Source: Xanthobacteraceae bacterium
Lineage (GTDB): Bacteria; Pseudomonadota; Alphaproteobacteria; Rhizobiales; Xanthobacteraceae
Direction of reading: 5' to 3'
Assembly (NCBI GenBank): GCA_030040825.1
Contig: JASHSY010000409.1
Location: forward strand, 1-7,984
Length of the DNA stretch: 7,984 nt
Made by a program: the position numbers and the translations under genes. Positions 1 to 5,013 of the stretch are shown piece after piece. Under the pieces are notes generated by a model. The model made no database searches, was not told the DNA's origin, and saw nothing but the letters and a program-made list of their open reading frames with translations. Position 1 is the stretch's first letter; each line of letters begins with the position of its first letter.

Positions 1-41
1 AAATTCCGGTTCACGCGGGCGCGATGGCCGTTCTGGAGTAG
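1..41 (+). CDS. C-terminal tail of an unidentified protein (partial)
   Basis: One plus-strand frame is open from the window edge to a TAG at 39-41 and reads IPVHAGAMAVLE. It uses G/C-rich third positions like the genes further in, and the next 180 bases contain no comparable coding frame, so this is plausibly the end of a gene that starts outside the window. The P-x-H-x-GA pattern faintly recalls the C-terminus of TAXI-family TRAP transporter binding proteins, but twelve residues cannot support a family call. It could also be a chance open frame. Confidence 0.35.
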   Translation, partial: IPVHAGAMAVLE

Positions 42-225
42 CTGCCTAGCGAACGCTCTACGCGGCCGGAGGCGGATCGCAGCTTGACATACCAGTTGGC
101 CGAACCGGGCCGCTGGAATAGATAGCTCCCATGTCTTGCTCTCGTCGCCATGGCGGTTAGTATGATCGGCGTCAGTCATTGGCGACACGACTGGCGACAT
201 AGTAAACCATTGATATTGCCAGGTC

Positions 226-300
226 GGGCGCTTAGCTCAGCGGGAGAGCGTTCCCTTCACACGGGAGAGGTCGTAGGTTCAATCCCTACAGCGCCCACCA
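226..300 (+). tRNA. tRNA-Val (anticodon CAC)
   Basis: A complete 75-base cloverleaf can be drawn. The acceptor stem GGGCGCT (226-232) pairs perfectly with AGCGCCC (290-296). The D arm is GCTC/GAGC around an AGCGGGA loop, and the anticodon stem TTCCC/GGGAG contains one G-T pair. The seven-base anticodon loop TTCACAC puts CAC at 258-260, which reads the valine codon GTG. The T arm is GTAGG/CCTAC with loop TTCAATC. The discriminator A and a genome-encoded CCA end at 300. All conserved loop bases (T33, the GG of the D loop, TTC of the T loop) are present, so it should be functional. It stands alone and converges on the minus-strand operon that ends at 353. Confidence 0.98.
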
Positions 301-319
301 TTTTTTCAACGGCAGCGGC

Positions 320-345
320 ATTTTGGTTCGTTTACGGCCCAAAAT
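320..345. terminator. Possible bidirectional hairpin between tRNA and operon end
   Basis: ATTTTGG (320-326) and CCAAAAT (339-345) form a perfect 7-bp inverted repeat with a 12-base loop. It lies between the tRNA gene (plus) and the 3' end of the minus-strand operon, where a shared terminator would be expected. The stem is AT-rich and no T-run follows on either strand, so it is at best a weak intrinsic terminator. A T6 run at 301-306 directly after the tRNA may contribute to ending the tRNA transcript. Confidence 0.3.
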
Positions 346-352
346 TACCCAT

Positions 353-1006
353 TCAGGCGATGATCTCCTCCTCGCCACGCGCAAAGCGGCCTAACGCCCC
401 GCCGAGATTCCAACCTTCGAACTGAATTGCCAACGGCACCTCGGAGCGAGCGTCCGCCAATTGCGCATGCGAAACAAGTTTGGATTCGTTCGCCTGCACC
501 ACCGCCAAGGCGGCTGCGCCATTGGCAATCGCACTTTTTGTCAGCGATGACGGGCTCTCGCGCATCTCCTGAAGGAACGATCGCTGCCCTTCCGCAGCCT
601 CGCCAACAACCACCAGCGTAATGTCCTGACCGGGACGATGAAGTTTGGCCACCCGAGCCGCATCGGCAATCAGCATCTTCGGCTTCTGCTTTTCGCCCAG
701 CGACGCAATCACCTGCGACGACGCATCGCTCGGAACCAGCATTGGCACCGCACCGATCTTCATGGCGCCGAAAACGCTTGCCAGCAACGAGGGTGACGGC
801 GCAACCGCAATCAAAACAATATCCCCCGCAGTGACGCTAAGCCGGCGCATCATGTTGCCGGCGCGATTCATCAGTGCCGCCAGATCGTTGTACGAATAGC
901 GTTTGTCGCGAAAGCGAAGCGCGACGTGGTCGCCGTTATTTTCGGAAATCTGGTGGTCGATGATGAGCGAGGCGGCATTATTCGCCATTTCCGAACCGAT
1001 AGACAT
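353..1006 (-). CDS. AMP-binding (acyl/aryl-CoA ligase) N-terminal domain protein lacking the P-loop
   Basis: This 217-residue protein resembles the N-terminal part of the ANL superfamily, closest in flavour to benzoate-CoA ligases: an NAAS segment near residues 10-13, then DHVALRFRDKRYSYNDLAALMNRA-type sequence (26-49) and SLLASVFGAMKIGAVPMLV (73-91), the usual helix-strand pattern before the active site. Where a working ligase carries the glycine/serine/threonine-rich ATP loop with a PKG, this protein reads ALAVVQANESKLVSHAQL (166-183), so the loop is missing while the flanking LxVV and SHAxL parts remain. The rest of the adenylating core and the C-terminal lid are absent; ligases of this family are usually about 500-550 residues. 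Adenylation activity is therefore unlikely. I start it at the ATG at 1006 rather than the in-frame ATG at 1081, because a clear AGGAGG precedes it and the longer form overlaps the permease gene. It is the last gene of the operon, 32 bases after the permease. It may be a remnant or a repurposed binding domain. Confidence 0.85.
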   Translation of the reverse strand: MSIGSEMANNAASLIIDHQISENNGDHVALRFRDKRYSYNDLAALMNRAGNMMRRLSVTAGDIVLIAVAPSPSLLASVFGAMKIGAVPMLVPSDASSQVIASLGEKQKPKMLIADAARVAKLHRPGQDITLVVVGEAAEGQRSFLQEMRESPSSLTKSAIANGAAALAVVQANESKLVSHAQLADARSEVPLAIQFEGWNLGGALGRFARGEEEIIA

Positions 1007-1010
1007 TACA

Positions 1011-1016
1011 TCCTCC
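1011..1016 (-). promoter_or_regulatory. Strong ribosome binding site AGGAGG fixing the start of the ligase-like gene
   Basis: On the minus strand, AGGAGG stands five bases before the ATG at 1006. It is the best Shine-Dalgarno match in the operon and decides between this start and the in-frame ATG at 1081, which lies inside the preceding permease gene. A consensus site in front of a catalytically incomplete protein argues that the protein is still translated. Confidence 0.75.
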
Positions 1017-1038
1017 TGAACCTGCTTTTTTGATGCTT

Positions 1039-1830
1039 TCAGTGTCTCGGCGCCCAGAACAATGTCCGGCGCTCGAGCCATTCGACTGCGTAGAAAAGCA
1101 ATATTCCGACTAGCGACAACAGGACAATGATCGCAAAAGTAAGCGCCACATCGAGCTGATAGTCCGTCTGCTTGATCAGGTGTCCGAGTCCGGCGTCGGC
1201 TCCGACGAATTCGCCCACCACCGCGCCCACCACGGCGAACACGATCGCCGTTTTAAGTCCGGCAAATATCGCCGGCAGCGCATCGGGTAGTTTTACCTTG
1301 CTGAACGTCATCCAGCTCGACGCAGCCAGCGACTGCATCAGCCGTAGTTTGGCGGGATCGGCGCCGGCGAGACCGGCGACGATATTCACCAGTACGGGAA
1401 AGAACGCGATGAGCGCGGCCATCACCACCTTCGAGCCGGCGCCGAAACCGAACCAAACTACCAGCAAGGGAGCGAAGGCGATTTTCGGCGCGGCATTAAT
1501 CGCAACAAGATATGGCATCATCACGCGGCGAAGGACCGGCATTTCAGCGATGAGCGTACCGGCGACAAACGCAAAAACGACCGCAAGCAAAAAGCCCGCC
1601 ACGGCCTCGTATAGGGTCACGAGCAAATCGAAGCGCATTGGACCACCGGCCGCGATTTCGCGGCACACATAGTAAAACTCGCGCGCTACCGCTGACGGTG
1701 GCGGCAGCACCAACGCCGATACCAATCCCAGCCGGCAAACGGCCTCCCAGAAACAAACGAAAGCGGCGATCAGGCCTATGGCGACGGCCTGGTCGGCCAG
1801 CCGCCGGCGCGGTTGTTTCGATCCCTTCAT
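1039..1830 (-). CDS. NitT/TauT-family ABC transporter permease
   Basis: This 263-residue inner-membrane protein matches the SsuC/TauC-type permease length. A basic N-terminus (RRR at 8-10) is followed by about six hydrophobic segments near 14-34, 72-94, 104-128, 133-155, 190-212 and 228-250. A LPPPSAV motif (42-48) follows the first segment, as in nitrate, sulfonate and taurine permeases. The cytoplasmic loop that docks onto the ATPase (EAA loop) lies at about 155-195, with SLAASSWMTFSKVKLPDALP at 167-186. Its ATG overlaps the TGA of the ATPase gene as ATGA (1827-1830), which indicates translational coupling, and GGGGG lies seven bases upstream. It would form the homodimeric channel for the importer whose other parts are encoded immediately upstream in the operon. 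The substrate cannot be read from this subunit. Confidence 0.95.
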   Translation of the reverse strand: MKGSKQPRRRLADQAVAIGLIAAFVCFWEAVCRLGLVSALVLPPPSAVAREFYYVCREIAAGGPMRFDLLVTLYEAVAGFLLAVVFAFVAGTLIAEMPVLRRVMMPYLVAINAAPKIAFAPLLVVWFGFGAGSKVVMAALIAFFPVLVNIVAGLAGADPAKLRLMQSLAASSWMTFSKVKLPDALPAIFAGLKTAIVFAVVGAVVGEFVGADAGLGHLIKQTDYQLDVALTFAIIVLLSLVGILLFYAVEWLERRTLFWAPRH

Positions 1831-2633
1831 CCGAGTATCCCCCGCACGCGCGCGACCAGTCGGAAGAAATGCGGATCGACCAATGTTGATTTATCGCGCG
1901 GCCGCGGCAGATCTATCGGCACGACTTCGCGAAGCCGTCCGGGCCGGGCCGCCATGACACCAATACGATCGGAAAGAAGTACGGCCTCGCCGATGTTGTG
2001 GGTCACGAATACCACGGTCTTGCGCCGATCCTGCCAAATCCGCAAAAGCTCCATGTTCAGGAACTCACGGGTCATTTCGTCCAGCGCCGAGAAAGGTTCA
2101 TCCATCAGCAATACCGCCGGATCGCAGAGCAGCATCCGGCAGATGGCCACGCGTTGCTGCATCCCGCCCGACAATTCGAACGGATAACGCTGCGCGAACG
2201 CGCCAAGACCGACGAGTTCAAGCAATGATATCGCTCTTTTGCGCAACGCCTTTTTGTCAAGACCGAATACTTCGGCGGGCAGCAGCACGTTGTCCAGGTT
2301 TGAGCGCCACGGCAGCAGCACCGGGGTTTGAAACATCATGCCGATGTCGCGGCTGGGCTTGGTGACCTGCCTGCCTGCGATCACGACGGAACCGCCGCTA
2401 TCCGACTCTAACCCGGCAATGATGTTGAGACACGTCGTCTTGCCGCAGCCGCTCGGTCCGACCAGCGTGAAGAACTCGCCTTCCATGATCGTGAGCGAAA
2501 TTTCTTCCAACGCAACCAGCAATTCCTTACCGAGCAAAAATTCTTTGCGAAGACCGATAAGCTCTATTGCCGGGCGCGGACGATCCGACGCGGATGGTTC
2601 CATAGACTGCACGAGTCTGATCTGTCCGACCAC
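1827..2633 (-). CDS. NitT/TauT-family ABC transporter ATP-binding protein
   Basis: This cytoplasmic ATPase of 268 residues powers the importer. All nucleotide-binding elements are intact: Walker A GPSGCGKTT (59-67), Q-loop glutamine 102 in MMFQTPVLLPW, signature LSGGMQQR (154-161), Walker B VLLMDEP with catalytic Glu179, D-loop SALD (182-185) and the switch histidine in FVTHNIGEA (His212). The LLPW after the Q-loop and the DLPRPR near the C-terminus are typical of the SsuB/TauB group. The start is uncertain: GTG at 2633 (19 bases after the binding-protein stop, with GGAG ten bases upstream) or ATG at 2603 (no clear ribosome site); the family core only begins near residue 22, so either is possible. 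The stop overlaps the permease start by four bases. Confidence 0.95.
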   Translation of the reverse strand: MVGQIRLVQSMEPSASDRPRPAIELIGLRKEFLLGKELLVALEEISLTIMEGEFFTLVGPSGCGKTTCLNIIAGLESDSGGSVVIAGRQVTKPSRDIGMMFQTPVLLPWRSNLDNVLLPAEVFGLDKKALRKRAISLLELVGLGAFAQRYPFELSGGMQQRVAICRMLLCDPAVLLMDEPFSALDEMTREFLNMELLRIWQDRRKTVVFVTHNIGEAVLLSDRIGVMAARPGRLREVVPIDLPRPRDKSTLVDPHFFRLVARVRGILG

Positions 2634-2652
2634 GCTCGTTATACTCCGCGGA

Positions 2653-3708
2653 TTATTCTGCTTGTTGCGCCAGTTCTTTCACCTTTGCCGCATCGAATTT
2701 ATTGATATCCGGGATAAACGCGTTGGTGAAAGCTTCCTTGACGTCGACTTTCTGCTTGAGCTGACCGCCGTCGATAAGAAAATCCTCGACGGCCTGCCAT
2801 GCTTCGAGACGTTGATAGCCCCATTGGCCGTTGGCTTGCGGTGGCAAGCGATGCAGTTCCAACACCGCCTTGAGGAGCGGCTTGGTGAACTCCGGCTTGC
2901 GCGTGGTGTCCGGAACATACGTGGCCACGATGTTCCAGCAGGCTTCGACGTTTGTCATACAGAACTCCGTGCCTTTCGCGATCGCCCGACCGACCCCGAC
3001 GATCAGCTTCGGATCCTGCTGCACGACGGTTGTTTGAACGGCAAGCGAGTCGCTAAAGAACGTTGCCGTCGGACCTTCCAGGAACAGTCGCAGCTTTTCG
3101 CCGGCCTGCCCGATGGTCATCATGTCGACAAATGAGGCCGAGTAGGCGGCAATCCGGTTGTCTTTCAGCGCGATGGCGGCGGCGCCGCCTCGCCCGACTT
3201 CCGCGATTTGTACGTCCTTATCCGGATCGAGACCGGCATCCTTGAGTGCGGCGCGCAAATAGGCGAACTGGCCGCCGGCCACCGAAGATATTCCGATTTT
3301 CTGGCCCTTGAGGTCAGCAATCCTGTGAAACGGTGAGCTCGCCAGCGTTGCGAATTGATAGACGTGGCCCTGATACGCGGTATACACCGAAGTAATTTTT
3401 TCGCCGAGCGCAAGGCCGTTAAGAATCTGCGCCGGTTGTGTCATGGCGAAATCCACCTGTCGCGTCGCCAGCGCCTTATAGGATGCGGCCGAACCGTCGG
3501 TGGAGACGAGCTTGAAATTGATACCCTCCTCACGCGCAAAACCCATTTTGCTGGCCACCGAAAAATACGGCCACACCACCCCGTTGGGAAATGACAGCGC
3601 GATGTGCACGTCCCGTTCGGCGGCACGTGCTTGCATTCCACAAAATGGCGCCGCCGCACACAGCAGCGCCGCGGCCACGAATGTCCCTACACTTGGGTTG
3701 CACCGCAT
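2653..3708 (-). CDS. ABC transporter periplasmic substrate-binding protein (NMT1/THI5-like)
   Basis: This 351-residue precursor has a Sec signal peptide: basic start, hydrophobic stretch FVAAALLCAAAPFCG (10-24), and probable cleavage after QARA at residue 29. The mature part follows the NMT1/THI5-like binding-protein pattern found with nitrate, sulfonate, taurine, pyrimidine-precursor and aromatic-acid importers: FPNGVVWPYFSVASKMGFAREEG near 40-62, the QVDFAMTQP segment that lines the ligand pocket, ADLKGQKIGISSVAGG, and AALKDAGLDPDKDVQIAEVG. The sequence shows no lipobox, so it should be a free periplasmic protein. It is preceded by GGAGG about six bases before the ATG and begins 15 bases after the FMN-protein stop. 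Family membership does not reveal the ligand; its place beside a ring-cleavage-type cupin suggests a small organic acid or heterocycle (inference). Confidence 0.93.
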   Translation of the reverse strand: MRCNPSVGTFVAAALLCAAAPFCGMQARAAERDVHIALSFPNGVVWPYFSVASKMGFAREEGINFKLVSTDGSAASYKALATRQVDFAMTQPAQILNGLALGEKITSVYTAYQGHVYQFATLASSPFHRIADLKGQKIGISSVAGGQFAYLRAALKDAGLDPDKDVQIAEVGRGGAAAIALKDNRIAAYSASFVDMMTIGQAGEKLRLFLEGPTATFFSDSLAVQTTVVQQDPKLIVGVGRAIAKGTEFCMTNVEACWNIVATYVPDTTRKPEFTKPLLKAVLELHRLPPQANGQWGYQRLEAWQAVEDFLIDGGQLKQKVDVKEAFTNAFIPDINKFDAAKVKELAQQAE

Positions 3709-3723
3709 AGTCTCCCTCCCGGC

Positions 3724-4212
3724 TTATCGTTCGACTGTTGCTATTTCCTCGACGACGTGTTCCGCGACTCCGTAACGTTTTAACCAAACCGCTCGGACTT
3801 GTTCCTCCTTGACGTGGTCATTGAAGGTGTATGCGGGAGAGAGGACTGGAAAAGCCTCCTCGATCATCACCTTGACCACGGCGTTGACCGGGTATTGGCG
3901 CCCTTCCCTGCTCCACAAATCCTCGGCGACAAAATCGAACTCCGGCCCGTTTTCGTAAATTTCGGCTCGACCTTTGAATCGAAAGCCGCGTCGAAGGAAC
4001 GGATCGACCATGTTGATCTCGATGAACGGATTGGCACGCAGGTTACGGATTGTGATCGGCGAGGCGATATCGGCAAACACGACACTTTCATCATTCCAAA
4101 CCTTCAGCGATCCTTTCGGAGAGAGGTTCGGCTTGCCATCCGGCGTGACCGTGGCGACATAACAAAGCCGCAGATGCTCGACCATCCGCTTCATTTCCTC
4201 AGTCATACGCAT
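3724..4212 (-). CDS. Pyridoxamine 5'-phosphate oxidase-like FMN-binding split-barrel protein
   Basis: This cytoplasmic protein of 162 residues has the short PNPOx-like fold that binds FMN (or, in related groups, F420 or heme) at a dimer interface. The diagnostic segment runs from about 15 to 86: LCYVATVTPDGKPNLSPKG (17-35), VVFADIASPITIRNLRANP (44-62) and FRFKGRAEIYENG (77-89). The barrel is complete. The C-terminal 50 residues, ending in RAVWLKRYGVAEHVVEEI, look like an extra helical tail. It lacks the length and C-terminal part of true PdxH, so vitamin B6 synthesis should not be assumed. The ATG at 4212 is favoured over 4206 because AGGAG sits six bases upstream. It is 25 bases after the cupin gene and could supply a reductive, flavin-dependent or heme-handling step to the same pathway (inference). 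Confidence 0.9.
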   Translation of the reverse strand: MRMTEEMKRMVEHLRLCYVATVTPDGKPNLSPKGSLKVWNDESVVFADIASPITIRNLRANPFIEINMVDPFLRRGFRFKGRAEIYENGPEFDFVAEDLWSREGRQYPVNAVVKVMIEEAFPVLSPAYTFNDHVKEEQVRAVWLKRYGVAEHVVEEIATVER

Positions 4213-4237
4213 GCGCTTCTCCTGCCAAACGTAACGG

Positions 4238-4876
4238 TTAGACGTCGAGCTTGAAGCTGCCGGCGGTATCGCGATGAGGGACGAATTTTTTCGTGACGGC
4301 TTTGATGTTGTTGACGCCGCGCGGCTCTTCGAACATCAGGCTACGCTGCGCTGCCAGCAGCGGGAAATCCTGAACGGTCAGGATGATGGCCTGCTCGGCG
4401 CCGTCGTTGACGTGCTGGTGGTAGGTCCAGGGCGGGCAGAGAAAGGTGTCGCCTTTCGACCATTCGATTTTGGTCGGCTCGGGCTCGTCCTCGTTTTGCA
4501 TGACGTCAAAGCCGGTGCCCTGCAGGACGTGATAGATCGCAAACGAATTGTGGCGATGCGCCTTGAGGCCTTCACCGGGATTGAGGATGGTCATTCCGAT
4601 CAGCGCCCCGGGAGCCGTCGAAGTGGCTTCCTCGGTGTCGTCATGGACCAAAATAATGAAACGTCGGTCAGCCCCGGGGATGGGATCGCTCGCGATCTCC
4701 TGCAGGCGGGCCAGACAGTCTTTCCAATTCCAGCGGGCGGGCCGGATCGAACGGCGGACCGCTTTCGGATACCATTCGTCGTCGGCTAAGAGTTGGGTGT
4801 GGTCGAACTTCTCGTTCAACTTGCGAACTTGAACCCGTTTTCCCTCGAGAATCTTTTCGGCCTTCTCAAGTGCCAT
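4238..4876 (-). CDS. Single-domain cupin related to gentisate / 1-hydroxy-2-naphthoate dioxygenase
   Basis: This protein has 212 residues. The metal-site motifs of the gentisate 1,2-dioxygenase group are visible: NPGEGLKAHRHNSFAIYHVL (99-118) with His107 and His109, and GDTFLCPPWTYHQHVN (142-157) with His153. As in that group, the glutamate of the classical cupin motif is absent, leaving a three-histidine Fe(II) site. Flanking segments also follow the dioxygenase pattern: IRPARWNWKD before the barrel, RRFIILVHD, and TVQDFPLLAAQ..MFEEP after it. Family members cleave hydroxylated aromatic rings with O2 and are bicupins of roughly 350 residues; this protein matches the catalytic N-terminal half and ends where the second cupin would begin. 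It is the first gene of the operon, divergent from the MocR regulator, with GGGAG about seven bases before its ATG. Ring cleavage is the leading idea; a sensor or isomerase role is possible. Confidence 0.88.
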   Translation of the reverse strand: MALEKAEKILEGKRVQVRKLNEKFDHTQLLADDEWYPKAVRRSIRPARWNWKDCLARLQEIASDPIPGADRRFIILVHDDTEEATSTAPGALIGMTILNPGEGLKAHRHNSFAIYHVLQGTGFDVMQNEDEPEPTKIEWSKGDTFLCPPWTYHQHVNDGAEQAIILTVQDFPLLAAQRSLMFEEPRGVNNIKAVTKKFVPHRDTAGSFKLDV

Positions 4877-4931
4877 CGGTCGTCTCCCTCATTCGGGGCG
4901 CTCGCTTTTGCGTCCCACCGCGGCAAATGCT

Positions 4932-4961
4932 AGTACAGCGTCCGGCTCCCTCCTAGAGCCA
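4932..4961 (-). promoter_or_regulatory. Putative promoter of the cupin-ABC operon
   Basis: Read on the minus strand, TGGCTC (4961-4956) and TGTACT (4937-4932) sit 18 bases apart as weak -35 and -10 elements, leaving a 5' leader of roughly 45-50 bases to the cupin ATG. The -35 element is a poor match and lies inside the proximal direct repeat, an arrangement expected when a regulator bound there activates a weak promoter. This is a sequence guess only. Confidence 0.35.
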
Positions 4962-4990
4962 CTTTTTTGCCGATTCACAGAGCCACTTTT
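4955..4990. promoter_or_regulatory. Direct repeat, candidate MocR operator
   Basis: AGAGCCACTTTT occurs perfectly twice, at 4955-4966 and 4979-4990, with 24-base periodicity (about two helical turns), so both copies face the same side of the DNA. Similarity extends to GCCG two bases after each copy. A partial inverted copy, GGCTC at 4944-4948, lies just outside and pairs with the GAGCC of the first repeat. MocR regulators such as GabR, TauR and PdxR are known to bind direct repeats in divergent promoter regions, which is what this position offers between the regulator gene and the cupin operon. Confidence 0.65.
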
Positions 4991-5003
4991 AAGCCGGGAC
5001 AGC

Positions 5004-5007
5004 GGAG
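5004..5007 (+). promoter_or_regulatory. Ribosome binding site supporting the CTG start of the regulator
   Basis: GGAG stands six bases before the CTG at 5014, an ideal spacing, and 12 bases before the alternative CTG at 5020. No ATG, GTG or TTG exists in this frame between the TAA at 4990-4992 and the TTG at 5119, which falls inside the DNA-binding domain. Confidence 0.5.
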
Positions 5008-5013
5008 CGAAAG

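Noticed and set aside
84..89. TTGACA as the -35 of a tRNA promoter
   Set aside because: No acceptable -10 hexamer lies 15-19 bases downstream, and it is about 140 bases from the tRNA.
180..199. Tandem TGGCGACA upstream of the tRNA as a promoter or operator
   Set aside because: The two 8-base copies have no fitting -35/-10 spacing to the tRNA and short repeats of this kind occur by chance.
226..300. tRNA-Val as the attachment site of an integrated element carrying the operon
   Set aside because: I found no second copy of the tRNA 3' end and no integrase gene in the window, so nothing beyond proximity supports it.
150..425. 91-codon plus-strand frame
   Set aside because: It runs straight through the tRNA gene, so it is a chance open frame.
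1007..1081. Longer start (ATG 1081) for the ligase-like gene
   Set aside because: It overlaps the permease gene, has no ribosome site, and adds residues unlike the family; ATG 1006 has AGGAGG at ideal spacing.
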